NCBI GenBank assembly: GCA_023150895.1 | Contig: JAKLJY010000025.1 | Location: forward strand, 35,288 to 80,127 | DNA from: Myxococcota bacterium | GTDB lineage: Bacteria; Myxococcota_A; Bradymonadia; UBA7976; UBA1532 | DNA length: 44,840 nucleotides | Direction: 5' to 3' | Part shown: positions 1 to 9,900 of the stretch, piece after piece | How the letters are laid out: every line of letters starts with the position of its first letter | Numbering within the stretch: the stretch's first letter is position 1 | Position numbers and translations under genes: made by a program | The notes under the pieces: model-generated | Told to the model about the DNA's origin: nothing | The model's input: only the letters and a program-made list of their open reading frames with translations | Databases searched by the model: none

Positions 1-104
1 CGTCCGCCGTCGTCTACGTCCGAGGTCGAGCGCCGGGGAAACTCGACCACGCACCCGCCGAGCAGGAGCGCGAGTACGACACCACTCGTGGGCCGAAAGC
101 GCAT
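1..104 (-). CDS. Lipoprotein, N-terminal fragment (cut by window edge)
   Basis: An ATG at 104 opens a frame that stays open to the window edge. It encodes a lipoprotein signal: basic start MRFRPTS, a hydrophobic stretch VVLALLLGG, then Cys18 in a lipobox (LLGGC). After the Cys the mature part begins VVEFPRRSTSDVDDGG, an Asp-rich linker like those of other envelope lipoproteins in this window. The start lies four bases after the stop of the deoxynucleoside kinase gene. A purine-rich ribosome site (GGGAGGG) sits about ten bases upstream inside that gene, so it is probably the last visible member of the same operon. Only 34 residues are present, so the function cannot be read. Confidence 0.75.
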   Translation of the reverse strand, partial: MRFRPTSGVVLALLLGGCVVEFPRRSTSDVDDGG

Positions 105-108
105 GGGC

Positions 109-738
109 TCAGGCCCTCCCGGCCAGCCGCAGGACCTCCAGGTAGATGCGGTTCACGGGCTCGTCGTCCTTCGTATAGTCGAGCTCGGAGTTGTCGACCA
201 CCAGGAGAGGGGTGGTGTGGTAGTGCGTGAAGAAGTGCTGATAGGCGTTGCTCAACGCCAGGAGATACTCCGGGTCGAAGTCCTGTTCGAACGGACGGCC
301 GCGGCGGCGGATGCGTTCGTGCAGGATGTCCTGGCGGGCCGTCAGGTAGATCAGGACGTCCGGCTGGAGGATCTGTTGTTCGAGCGATCGAAACACCCGC
401 TCGTACAGCGCGAGTTCGTCGTCCCGCAGCGTCAGGCGCGCGAAGATGCGGTCTTTGAGGAGATGGTAATCGGCGAGCGTGTCCGGGGCGAAGAGGTCGG
501 CCTGCTGGAGCTCTTCCTGCTGCTTGAACCGGCTCATGAGGAAGAAGAGCTGCGTCTGGAACGCGTAGCGGTCGCGGTCTTCATAGAATCGCGCGAGAAA
601 CGGGTTCTCTTCGACGACCTCCATGACCAGGCGGGCCTGCATGCGCTCGCGGAGGCGGTGCACGAGGGTGGACTTCCCGACGCCGATGGGTCCCTCGATG
701 GCCACGTACAGGGGTCGGCGCTCGCTCGCTTCACTCAT
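109..738 (-). CDS. Deoxynucleoside kinase (dNK/dGK/dAK family)
   Basis: A cytoplasmic salvage enzyme of 209 residues that phosphorylates deoxynucleosides to 5'-monophosphates. The P-loop GPIGVGKST is at residues 16-24. The family signatures RYAFQTQLFFL, DYHLLKDRIFARLTL and the Arg-rich lid (ERIRRRGRPFEQ) follow in the usual order, and the length is normal for the family. I chose ATG 738 because the protein then starts just before the first strand (PLYVAIEG). It also gives an eight-base ATGAGTGA overlap with the stop of the upstream HEAT gene, which suggests translational coupling. A start at 774 would add twelve unrelated residues. The substrate (dG, dA, dC or T) cannot be decided by eye. Confidence 0.92.
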   Translation of the reverse strand: MSEASERRPLYVAIEGPIGVGKSTLVHRLRERMQARLVMEVVEENPFLARFYEDRDRYAFQTQLFFLMSRFKQQEELQQADLFAPDTLADYHLLKDRIFARLTLRDDELALYERVFRSLEQQILQPDVLIYLTARQDILHERIRRRGRPFEQDFDPEYLLALSNAYQHFFTHYHTTPLLVVDNSELDYTKDDEPVNRIYLEVLRLAGRA

Positions 739-2059
739 GCGGACTCTCTTCGCCCGACAGCGCCCGGAGTGCAACCCCTACGGCGTTCCGCACGACGCGA
801 TGCGGATCGTCGGCATGCGGACGCAGCGCCTCGACGGCCCGTGTGTCGCCCGACCGGCGCAGGCTCTCCGCCGCGGCCACCCGCACCTGCCAGGCCGCAT
901 CGTCGAGGGCCGCGACGAGCGCTTCGAAGAACTCGCCGGACGCCAGTTGGCCGGCGGCGAGTGTGGCGGCCTTGCGCACGTGCTCGTCGGGATCCCGCAG
1001 GGCCCGGCGCAGGCCCGCCGTCAGGCCGAGGCGACCCATCAGGTAGGCGGCGGCCTCGCGCAGGCCGGCGTCCGGGGTCATCAGGCACTCGGTCAGGTGG
1101 GTCTGGACGACGGCCGGATCGAGCCGCGCCAGGGCGGCGCCGATGGTGGCCCGCACCTCGGCGTCGTTGCCGTGAACGGCTGCGACGAGGGGGCGCATGG
1201 CCAGGGGATCGCCGATCTCACCGAGGGCGGTCGCTGCCAGGCGCCGCACGCCGCGGTGTGCATCCGTGAGTAGCCGGGACAGGCGCGGCACCGCGGCCGG
1301 ATCCCCCAGGCGGCCGAGGCCCATGGCAGCCAACTGGCGAACGCGCTCGTCGCGGTGCCGGAGCGCTTCGGTGAGGGGATCGTAGGCCTCCCTGCCGCCG
1401 AGATCGGCCAGGCCGCGGACGACCTGAACGGCGAGCTCGTCGTTGTCGCCGACGGCGTCCCATGCGGCGCGAAGGACCGCGCCGGCCCGCCGTTCGCCCC
1501 GGGCCCCGAGATCGGCGACGGCGAAGGCCGCCGCGGTGCGCACGTCGGGATCGGGATCACCCGAGAGGCGGGCTGCCATGGCGTCGAACGCCGCGGTGAT
1601 GCCCAGGCGGCCGAGCGTATAGGCCGCCCCGATCCGGACTTCCGGGTCGGGGTCTTCGAGGGCGGCGGCCAGGATCGCGATCGCTTCGAGGTCCGTCGGC
1701 CAGACGACCTGAGTCAGCGCCTCGCTCGGCGAGAGGAGATCCTCGCCGGAGAATGCGTCCAGGGGCAGCTCACCCGCCCGGGCGTGCCCGATGGCGAGCA
1801 GAGCGGCGAAGGCCTCACCGCGGACGTCTTCGTCGCGGTCGCGCAGCAGGCTGACCAGCGGGCCGACGGCGCGCGGATCCGCGATTTCGCCCAGGGCCGC
1901 GCACACCGCGCGTCGCACGTCGGGGTCGACGGAGCGCAGGGCATTCGCGAGACTGCCGACAGCCGTGCGATCGCGTCGTACGCCGAGTGCCGTGGCCGCA
2001 GCGACCGCGGCCGCCGTGTCTTCGCCCCGCAGGGCGGCGAGCCAGGCGTCGCGGTTCAT
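731..2059 (-). CDS. Cytoplasmic HEAT-repeat protein
   Basis: A 442-residue alpha-solenoid made almost entirely of HEAT/PBS-lyase-type repeats of about 31 residues. Typical units contain DPDVRRAVCAALGEIADPRA, DEDVRGEAFAALLAIG and DEHVRKAATLAAGQLASG. There is no signal peptide, so it probably acts in the cytoplasm as a protein-binding scaffold; no catalytic motif is visible. Its ATG overlaps the stop of the FHA/sigma-54 activator gene by four bases (ATGA). Its own end overlaps the kinase start by eight bases, so the three genes are made together. Binding of a phosphorylated or regulatory partner is a guess from context. The repeat family is certain, the partner is unknown. Confidence 0.9.
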   Translation of the reverse strand: MNRDAWLAALRGEDTAAAVAAATALGVRRDRTAVGSLANALRSVDPDVRRAVCAALGEIADPRAVGPLVSLLRDRDEDVRGEAFAALLAIGHARAGELPLDAFSGEDLLSPSEALTQVVWPTDLEAIAILAAALEDPDPEVRIGAAYTLGRLGITAAFDAMAARLSGDPDPDVRTAAAFAVADLGARGERRAGAVLRAAWDAVGDNDELAVQVVRGLADLGGREAYDPLTEALRHRDERVRQLAAMGLGRLGDPAAVPRLSRLLTDAHRGVRRLAATALGEIGDPLAMRPLVAAVHGNDAEVRATIGAALARLDPAVVQTHLTECLMTPDAGLREAAAYLMGRLGLTAGLRRALRDPDEHVRKAATLAAGQLASGEFFEALVAALDDAAWQVRVAAAESLRRSGDTRAVEALRPHADDPHRVVRNAVGVALRALSGEESPHE

Positions 2060-3960
2060 TCCGCCATGCCGAACCGCGCGAGCTTCTTGTGGAGGCCCTC
2101 GCGGGTGATGCCGAGCACCTCGGCGGTCCGGGTCTTGTTCTGGCCGTTCTCGCGCAGCGATCGGGCAAGCAGCACGCGCTCGACGGCGTCCATCATGTCC
2201 TTGAGCGTGCCCCGGGGGATCTCGCCGTCGTCGACGACCCGGCTCTCGCCGAGGATGCGGCGGTCGAGGTCCTCGACCCGAACGAAGTCACCTTCGGTGC
2301 GGAAGATCAGCAAGCGCTGAATCTCGTTCTGGAGTTCGCGCACATTCCCCGGCCAGTCGTAGGCGGAGAGGCGCTCGAGGCACTCCGGCGTGAAGCCGGC
2401 CACCGGGCGGCCCAATTCGCGGGCGTATCGCTCGAGGAAGTGCCGCGCGAGGACGGGGATGTCGTCACGACGTTCCCGCAGCGCCGGCATGTGCAGCGGG
2501 AAGACATGCAGGCGGTAGAAGAGATCCTGACGGAAGGTACCGACCCGGACCATCTTCTCGAGGTCTCGATGGGTCGCGCTGACGACCCGCGCGTCGACTC
2601 GGCGCGGGCGCCCGGCACCGACCGGCCAGATCTCGCCCTCCTGCAGGACGCGAAGGAGCTTGGCCTGGAGTGCGGCCGGCATTTCGCCGACCTCGTCGAG
2701 GAAGATCGTGCCCCCGTCCGCCAGCTCGAACAGGCCCTTCTTCTCGCGGTCCGCCCCCGTGAACGCGCCGCGCGCGTGACCGAAGAGTTCGCTCTCGAGG
2801 AGACCCTCGGGGAGGGCGCTGCAATTCTGAGCGACGAAGAGCTTGTCCCGGCGTTGGCTCGTGTAGTGGACCGCCCGCGCGACGAGCTCCTTGCCGGTGC
2901 CGGTTTCGCCTTGAATCAGGACGGGGACGCGCGTGTCGCGGACCTTTTCGAGCGCCCGCAGCACGGCGTTGACCCCGGCGCTCTTGCCGATGATCCCGTT
3001 GAAGGTCGCGTCCTCTTCCCGCTGTTTGAGATAGCGGTTCTCGCGCTCGAGCTTCTGCTCCGCGTGTCGAAGGCGGGCCACGAGGCGGGCGCTCTCGGCG
3101 GCGGTGGACACCTGGGCGGCGGCAACGGCGAGCACCTCGAGATCGGCGGCGCCGAACAAACCCGGTGCATCGCGGTTGTCGACCTGCAGCAGGCCGCAAA
3201 TCTCGGCGCCCGTCCAGAGAGGCACGCACATCGTGCTCAACAGGCCTGCCTGAGTGATGGACCGCGCCGCGACTTCGACACCGGCGTCCGAGAGGAGCAG
3301 GGCGGCCCGCTCCTCGACGACCCGCCGGGCCAGCGTCCGGGACATGGGGGTCGTGACCGGCTCGCCCGACCTCGATTGCGCCAGCGCCACCGGAAACTGC
3401 CCACCGCGCTCCCGCAGCGCGATGGAGACGTGGGTGGCGCGGGGCAGCAGGTCGAAGACGAGGCGGGCCGCGAGGGCGAGCACGCCATCGAGGTCCGTCT
3501 GGCGGGCCAGCGCCGTGGCGTGTTCGAAGAGGACGCGCAGGCGCTGCGTATCGGCCGTCACCCGTGCGGAGAACGCATCGACCTCGTCGATCGCCCGCAC
3601 GGCGACGACCTCGCCCGGCTCGGCCTCGTGCAATGTGATCCGTAGCACCGTCGGTGCCGCCGCGTCGCCGAGGTGCAGTTCATCGCCGGTCCAGACCTCG
3701 ACGACCGGGCAATCGGCATCGATCGGCGTGACGACGCCGTTGCGAACGTGTCGGGAGCCGTTCGTGCTGCCCCGATCACTGAACAGCACGGCGCCATCGA
3801 CGAACTCGAAGCGGCCGTGCTGGCTGCTCAGGTGCGCCTCGGGCAGGCAGAGGCCCGCGTCCCCGGCGCGGCCGACCACGCAGGGGAGCGCGACGCCGTG
3901 CCGTTCGCCGGCCCGCGCGCCGGTGACGACGTCAATCGTGAGGGGCGGCGCGAGGCTCAT
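2056..3960 (-). CDS. FHA-GAF sigma-54-dependent transcriptional activator
   Basis: A 634-residue enhancer-binding protein for RNA polymerase sigma-54. An N-terminal FHA domain (about 25-110, with GRAGDAGLCLPE, SSQHGRF and STNGS) should bind phosphothreonine peptides. A GAF domain (about 140-290) is followed by a short coiled coil. The AAA+ domain has Walker A GETGTGKE at 351-358, an intact sigma-54-contact loop GAFTGA at 398-403 and Walker B IFLDE near 419-423. A Fis-type helix-turn-helix (RTAEVLGITREGLHKKL) ends the protein. Start ATG 3960 puts the FHA fold at the N-terminus; the longer open frame upstream is arginine-rich and reads as a shadow of the neighbouring gene. FHA-linked activators of this type are frequent in Myxococcota, where Ser/Thr kinases feed sigma-54 promoters. 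The target genes are unknown. Confidence 0.95.
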   Translation of the reverse strand: MSLAPPLTIDVVTGARAGERHGVALPCVVGRAGDAGLCLPEAHLSSQHGRFEFVDGAVLFSDRGSTNGSRHVRNGVVTPIDADCPVVEVWTGDELHLGDAAAPTVLRITLHEAEPGEVVAVRAIDEVDAFSARVTADTQRLRVLFEHATALARQTDLDGVLALAARLVFDLLPRATHVSIALRERGGQFPVALAQSRSGEPVTTPMSRTLARRVVEERAALLLSDAGVEVAARSITQAGLLSTMCVPLWTGAEICGLLQVDNRDAPGLFGAADLEVLAVAAAQVSTAAESARLVARLRHAEQKLERENRYLKQREEDATFNGIIGKSAGVNAVLRALEKVRDTRVPVLIQGETGTGKELVARAVHYTSQRRDKLFVAQNCSALPEGLLESELFGHARGAFTGADREKKGLFELADGGTIFLDEVGEMPAALQAKLLRVLQEGEIWPVGAGRPRRVDARVVSATHRDLEKMVRVGTFRQDLFYRLHVFPLHMPALRERRDDIPVLARHFLERYARELGRPVAGFTPECLERLSAYDWPGNVRELQNEIQRLLIFRTEGDFVRVEDLDRRILGESRVVDDGEIPRGTLKDMMDAVERVLLARSLRENGQNKTRTAEVLGITREGLHKKLARFGMAE

Positions 3961-4007
3961 GGGCGCGAACTCGACCGCGCCCGGCGGCTCGCCCGGGCGC
4001 CACGGGG

Positions 4008-5678
4008 TTACTTGTTGCCGAGCTTCGCGATGGCGAGGTCCATCGTGTAGACGGCCCCCTCGAAGCGCTTGTCGCGCTTGGACCGCTCGAGATCGGCGTC
4101 GCGAATCTTCTCGAGTTCGGGCACGAGGCTCTTGTCCCCGTGCCGCCCCAGACCGAAGAGCACGACATTGCGCAAGACGAGGTTCTCCGAGCCGGCCTGC
4201 GTCATGAGCCCCTGGACGAGCGGTGCCTTGTCCGCCGGCTTCAGGTTCGCGAGCGCGTAGGCGGCCTTCATGTAGACGACCTCGTCCTTGTCGGCGAGCT
4301 TCGTCGTCCAGCAGGCGATGTCCGTCTTGCACTCACGGGTCACGGCGAGTTTCTGAAGGGCCTCGTCGTAGTTCTTGCGCCACTCCTTGTAGCCCTTGAC
4401 GTTCTGGAGGTAGGCCGTCTTCTCGGCGCCGGTCGCGGCCGCCGCCTTCTTCTCGGCGTCGGCGATCCACTTGTCGATCTCCCCTTGAATCCCCTTGAGC
4501 TGCTTCTCGACGGCGGCGTTGAGCTTCTCGTCGGTGCCATCCATGAGGTTCACGAGGTTCAGTGCGATCTGGACGCGGAAGCCGTTGGTCACGGGATCGA
4601 GCGGGTCCGCCTTCTCCGCGAGCAGCTTCTGGAGCCCGGGGATCGCGCTCGCCTGACCGAGGAAGGCGAGCTGCTGCACGGCCGCCATCTTGTGCTCGAG
4701 GGCGAGCTCGTCGTCCGCGGCGGTCTCGAGCAGCGGCTTGACCGCCCGTTCGTCGCCGATCGCGGCCAGCGCGTTCGCGATGGAAATGACCTTCTGAACG
4801 CCGGCCATGACGAACATCTGGGCCTTCTTCGGGTCCTGGATGTAGGCGGGCATCTCATCGAACTTCTTGATCGCCGTGACGAGGGGGTCGACGGCCGCGG
4901 GATCGGGCGAGTCGCCGAGGATCTCGGCGGCTTTGGCCTCGATCAGGCCGCCCGATTCGAACCGCAGCTTGCGGGCGCGCTCCTCGATGCCGCGATTCTT
5001 TCGCTCGAGCGCTTCGATCACCGCGGGCGTCGCCTTGGTGCCGAGACGGGCGAGCGCCAGGCGGCAATTGGGCACCTCGTTGCGGCCGGAGCGATCGTCG
5101 AGCCAGAGGCACCGGACCAGCCCGGGAATCGCCTTCTCGGCCTTGAGCTTGCCGAGCGCGATGGCGGCCTGCCCGACGAAAGCGACCGGGGCCAGGTCGG
5201 GATCGGTCTCGAGAATCGGGATGAGCGGGTCGATGACCTTGGGCTCGGGGTCCATGGCGATGAGCTCGAGCGCGGCGTAGCGGGCCTCCCGGGGGGCCTT
5301 CGGGTTCGTCGCGACGGCGAGGTAGGCATCCGTGTTCTTGATCTTCCACGCCTTCAGCGCCTCACCGGCCACCTGCGCGAGCGCGGTGTCGGTGTCGGAG
5401 AGTGCCTCGATCATCAGGGGCGCCACGGATTGATCGCCGATCTTCGTCAGGGCGGAGAGGATCGCGACACGGTCCGTGCCCTGTTTGTAGGCGGCCTTGA
5501 GGGGCTCGACGGCGGCCTTGTCCTTCATCTCGCCGAGCTTCTGGATGGCCGACGACCGCAGGGGGCCGTTGAGCTTCTCGACCTGCGCCGCGACGGAGTT
5601 CGGGTCCTGCTTCTCACAGGCGGTCTGAACGAGCGAGAGCCCGACGCAGAATCCCAGTGCGGTTTGCCATCGGCGCAT
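4008..5678 (-). CDS. HEAT-repeat lipoprotein
   Basis: A 556-residue exported lipoprotein. The signal MRRWQTALGFCVGLSLVQTAC places the acylated Cys at residue 21, so the protein should be anchored in a membrane facing the periplasm. The mature part is an irregular HEAT solenoid: repeats such as SAIQKLGEMKDKAAVEPLKAA and GDERAVKPLLETA are separated by Lys-rich helices. ATG 5678 was chosen because it starts the signal peptide and has AAAGGGA upstream; the open frame extends 19 codons further without any leader character. It is the first gene of the minus-strand run and lies 47 bp ahead of the FHA/sigma-54 activator. Its role is probably scaffolding of other envelope proteins. Confidence 0.9.
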   Translation of the reverse strand: MRRWQTALGFCVGLSLVQTACEKQDPNSVAAQVEKLNGPLRSSAIQKLGEMKDKAAVEPLKAAYKQGTDRVAILSALTKIGDQSVAPLMIEALSDTDTALAQVAGEALKAWKIKNTDAYLAVATNPKAPREARYAALELIAMDPEPKVIDPLIPILETDPDLAPVAFVGQAAIALGKLKAEKAIPGLVRCLWLDDRSGRNEVPNCRLALARLGTKATPAVIEALERKNRGIEERARKLRFESGGLIEAKAAEILGDSPDPAAVDPLVTAIKKFDEMPAYIQDPKKAQMFVMAGVQKVISIANALAAIGDERAVKPLLETAADDELALEHKMAAVQQLAFLGQASAIPGLQKLLAEKADPLDPVTNGFRVQIALNLVNLMDGTDEKLNAAVEKQLKGIQGEIDKWIADAEKKAAAATGAEKTAYLQNVKGYKEWRKNYDEALQKLAVTRECKTDIACWTTKLADKDEVVYMKAAYALANLKPADKAPLVQGLMTQAGSENLVLRNVVLFGLGRHGDKSLVPELEKIRDADLERSKRDKRFEGAVYTMDLAIAKLGNK

Positions 5679-5770
5679 GAAGAATCCCTTTCGATTCTGA
5701 GGGGTTGGCCGAAACCGCGCGGGACCATACACCACTGGATCAAGCGGGTCAAGGCAGGTACATTCGGGGG

Positions 5771-6739
5771 GTGCAGCGCGTCCATCGCTTCCGGATCTCC
5801 CACCCGCCGGCGCCGCGATCCTTCGCCGCGGCGCTGGTGCTCACCGTGCTCATGCCGGGGCTGGGACATGTGTATTGCGGCGCGCTCACCCGCGGGCTGA
5901 GGGCCTGGGCGCTCGCCTTCGGGACGCTCCTCGTGGCGTTTCTGTGCTGGCTGCGGTGGCTCTTCGTCCCGTGGTTTCCCGTCGCCGTTCTGTTGCTCGC
6001 CTGGGCGTTCTTCGTGGGTGTCCTGGCGGCCGACCTGTGGCGCATGATCCACGGCGAAGGTCACGGCGGGCGCCGCTTCGTCCTGACGCCGAGCAATCAC
6101 TTCGTCGTCTATCTGAGCCTGTTCCTCGGACTCTGGGGCGGACCCTTGCTGCTCGGTCAGCACGTCGTGCGGCGCATCCGGGTCGGACTGGTGTCGGTCG
6201 ACGACCGGGGCATGTTTCCCAAGCTCCTCGAGGGGGATCGCGTGCTCTTCGATCGAGCCGCCTATCGGCACGTGGCGCCGGTCGCCGGGGATCTCGTGGT
6301 GCTGCGGTGGGGCGCGGGCGAACCGCGGATCGCGCGCGTCATCGCCACCGGTGGCCACACGGTTTCCCTACAGGGCGGGCGACCCTTCGTCGATGGCGCC
6401 GCCGTCCCCTGGGCGCCGATCGAAGACCTGCGAGTCCCCGCGCTCGGAGACGGGCCCGATGCGATGGAACTCGCGGGGCTCCGCGCCTTCGCCGAAGAGC
6501 CGACGGCGCCGGCGTACGTCGTGACTTACGGCGTGATGCCGCCGCGCGATCCCCCGCCGGTCGTGCTCGCGCCCGGTGAGTACTTCGTCATGGGCGACAA
6601 CCGCTCCACCGCGCTCGCCGACGGCGGATTCGGCCGCGTCTCGGCCGACGCGATTCTGGGGCGGCCCCGATTCGTGTTCGCCTCGCAGTCGCCGGACGGG
6701 GATCTGCGGGACGGCCGCATCGGATGGCCGGTTCGCTGA
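5771..6739 (+). CDS. Signal peptidase I-like membrane protein lacking catalytic Ser and Lys
   Basis: A 322-residue membrane protein with an S26 (signal peptidase I) fold but probably no peptidase activity. The N-terminus has several hydrophobic segments, including PGLGHVYCGALTRG, a Gly-Tyr motif seen in TM2-like proteins. The peptidase region follows: RGMFPKLLEGDRVL matches the nucleophile box, but the Ser of SMxP is Gly147 (codon GGC). In the next box (RIARVIATGGHTV) the general-base Lys is Ala188 (codon GCG). The late box GDNRSTALADGGFGRV is well kept. I place the start at GTG 5771; an in-frame TTG at 5705 is possible but would use part of the divergent promoter region. It is divergent from the HEAT lipoprotein gene. 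A binding or regulatory role is more likely than cleavage. Confidence 0.82.
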   Translation: MQRVHRFRISHPPAPRSFAAALVLTVLMPGLGHVYCGALTRGLRAWALAFGTLLVAFLCWLRWLFVPWFPVAVLLLAWAFFVGVLAADLWRMIHGEGHGGRRFVLTPSNHFVVYLSLFLGLWGGPLLLGQHVVRRIRVGLVSVDDRGMFPKLLEGDRVLFDRAAYRHVAPVAGDLVVLRWGAGEPRIARVIATGGHTVSLQGGRPFVDGAAVPWAPIEDLRVPALGDGPDAMELAGLRAFAEEPTAPAYVVTYGVMPPRDPPPVVLAPGEYFVMGDNRSTALADGGFGRVSADAILGRPRFVFASQSPDGDLRDGRIGWPVR

Positions 6740-6776
6740 ACCCTTCGGCGACCGTCGTCGGAACCGGCGGGCTCCG

Positions 6777-6805
6777 TTGACACGACGAGCAGGCGCGCGT
6801 CTAAT
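6777..6805 (+). promoter_or_regulatory. Sigma-70-type promoter for the hybrid histidine kinase gene
   Basis: A perfect -35 box TTGACA (6777-6782), a 17-base spacer and the -10 box TCTAAT (6800-6805, five of six consensus bases). Transcription would begin near 6812 and give an untranslated leader of about 97 bases before the kinase gene at 6909. This is the best consensus promoter in the window. Confidence 0.75.
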
Positions 6806-6908
6806 CCGCGCTCGGGGTGGGCAGTCCACCTCGACGGCACCGCCGGGATGAGCCGCGGCCGGCGGGGCGCCCCGGTCCTCCGAGGCCATTGAGATGGGAT
6901 GAGAGCGC

Positions 6909-9900
6909 ATGGTGGAGCGTCCGGGTCGCGTGCTCGTCGTCGACGACAGTGAGGACGACCACCAGCAACTCCGGCGCCTGCTCAGGGCCGAGTTCACCGT
7001 GGTGCCGGCCTACAGCGCCTCCGAGGCCCTCGAACGGGCCATCGCCGAACCGTTCGATGCGCTGATCACCGATCAGAAGATGCCCCGGACGTCCGGGGAC
7101 GAGCTGATCCGGTCGATCAAGGCCGACGAACGCACGCGCTCGTTGCCCTGCATCCTTCTGTCGGGCAAGACCTCGGACGAGCAGCTCGTCGAGATCCTGC
7201 GCGGAGGCGGCGTCTTCCACTACTTCGAGAAGAACGACACGCTGCTCACCAAGGAGGGTCGCGCCGAGCTCCAGCTGGCCATCCGCAACGCGGTTCAGGC
7301 CTCGCACCTCGAGCGCGAACGCGCAACGCTCACGGCGCGCCTTCGCACGCAGGTCGACGCCCTGAGCGGTCAGTACAAGCTCCTGCGTACCCTCGTGGAG
7401 CTGAGAGACCCTGCGCGCATCCTCGACAGCGTGCTCGCGAGCCTCGTCGAGCGCATCGACTGCCGCGGCGCCGTCGGCATCGTCGACCTGACGCCGGGGC
7501 AGGGGGCGTTCTCTTCATTCGTCACCCGCGCCGGGGTGACGCCGCCGCCGGGGGCCGACGACGCGCAGGTGTGGGAGACGTTTGCCGCCGAGACCTATCA
7601 TCGCCTCAGCGGCCGCCTGGTCAGTGAACACACGGTGGTCCGGCGGCCCTCCGGCCTCGCGAGCGGTGAGTTCGTCGCGGCCCCCCGCGAACCGCCCTAC
7701 ATGCCCGTTTTCGTCAGCCGCGACCTCCGCGGGCTCCTCGTCCTGCTGCGCGATACGCCGCTCGAGGCCGACGAACACGACCTGATGCAGATCTGGCGCG
7801 ACCAGTTGCAGGACGCCCTGACCCGCGTCTTCACGCAGCACATGAACGAGCATCGCCGACTCGAACTGATGGTCGAGGCCATGACCGAGGGCGTCGTCAT
7901 GACGGACGAGACGGGGACCGTCACCGTCATGAACCCGGCGGTGCGGCGCCTGCTCGGCTTCTCCGAGGCCGACCGGCCCGATTTCGCCGTCATCCTGGAC
8001 GGACTCGGCCTTTCGAGCCTCGAGATCCTCCGGGAGTTCGGACCGGGCGAAACGCGCGGCTCGTGGCGAGAGGTTCGTCTCGGCGAGGCCGACTGTCAGG
8101 TGACGTTTTCGCCGGTCCACAATCACGCCGGCGCGTTCGTCGGGTGGTTGGCGGTCATCCGCGACGTCACCGAGCAGAAGGCGGCCGAGAAGCGGCGCGA
8201 CGACTTCGTCCACATCATCGGCCACGAACTCCGGTCCCCGATGACGAGCATCGTCGGTGTCCTCGACCTGCTCGCCAAACACGTCCTCGGCGAGCTGACC
8301 GAGCGGCAGCGTGAGTACGTAGACATGGCGCGCGACTCGTGCGCGCGCATCAACATGAACCTGAACGACTTGCTCGATCTGGCAAAGTTCGAACGCGGCA
8401 AGATGCCCCTCGCGATCGAGTCGATCCATCTCGACGAGGTCGTCTCGGCGGCGGCCCGGAAGTTCGGGGCGGCCGCCATCGAGCGCCGCGTCGAGTTGCG
8501 CATCCATGCGCCCGTTCAGGGGCTCATCTGCGACGCGGACGGGCACCGGCTCTCGCAGGTGGTCAACAACCTCGTCTCGAACGCGCTCAAGTTCACACCG
8601 GCCGGAGGCCTGATCGAGGTCCAGGTCCTGAGCAGCTTCACCATCCCCGATCAGTACCTCGTGACGGTGCGGAACTCGGGCGAGGAGATCCCCGAGAAGG
8701 ATCTCGATCGCATCTTCGACAAGTTCGAACAGGTCGGTCACGGGGACGGACGGCGCAGCCTCGGCGGCACCGGCCTCGGGCTCACCATCTGTCGCAGCAT
8801 CGTGGAGGGTCACGGGGGGCGCATCTGGGCAGAGAGCGGTCCGTCGTTCGGGACGATGTTCGTGTTTTCGGTCCCGACACAGCAGGCCCGCGAACAAGAG
8901 GTCGCGGCGCTGCTGGCGCAGCCGACGGATGACCGGCACCGGAACGACGAGCCGCCCGTCCTGGTCATCGCCGAGGACCCGACCGAAGGCCTCGCGGTCA
9001 AGGCGGCGCTGCTGGCGCAGGGCTTCCCCGTGAAGCTCTGTGATGCGACGCCGGCGGACGTCGGCGCCCGCGTGGCGGCCCTGCGGCCCGCGCTCGCCGT
9101 CTATGTCGACCCCGAGCCGGAGCGCAGCCGCGCCTTGCTCCCGGAGCTCGCCGGCTCCGCCGCCATGCCCGTGGCCGCCATCGTGCCCACCGGCGGGGCC
9201 GTCGAGGGCCCGGTGGACGCGACGATCGAGCTGCCGCTCGACGCCGACACGCTCGGAAGCGTGCTCGAGCTGCTTCTTCTCCGGCAGCGCCAGCTTCGCA
9301 GGATGCGGCTGCTCGTGTGTGACCGGGATGCGGCCCTGGCCGGCCAGTGGGCCCAGATGTTCGATGAGGCGGGGTATCTGGCCTACACCGCCCACGTCGT
9401 CTCCGACGCCCTCCGTCGCCTCGATGTCCTGCTCCCCGATCTGGTGATCGTCGATCTCGGACTTCCCGATGTGCTTCGGCTCGCCGAGCGCTTCGCACGC
9501 GACGAACCCGACGGCATTCCCCTCGTTTTCGTGGGTGCCCAGGCTGCGCCCCGTGCCCCCGCACCCTGGCCGAACCTGCCGGTGCTCGCGCGCGACGCCG
9601 CCCCCCGCGAGCTCCTCCTCCAGGTCCGCGGGCGCTTGTCGCAGGACGCGCGGACCCGCGTCGATGCCCTGATCATCCTGCCCGGCCCCCGGGAACTCGA
9701 GCGCGAGGTGCAGGCGCGGTTGCGGGACGCCGTGCCCTTCGGCTACTGCGCCATCGACATCGAGGGCCTGCGGGAAGCCGTCGAACGGCACGGCTTCATG
9801 TGGGGGCACAACGTCCTGTCCCGGACGGCGGAACTCGTGCGCCGCGTCATCCGCGAGCGGGGTGGGGAGGGCGCTTTCCTTGGTCATCAACGGGACGACG

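Noticed and set aside
7515-9890. A 791-codon open frame on the minus strand
   Set aside because: Antisense shadow of the hybrid histidine kinase.
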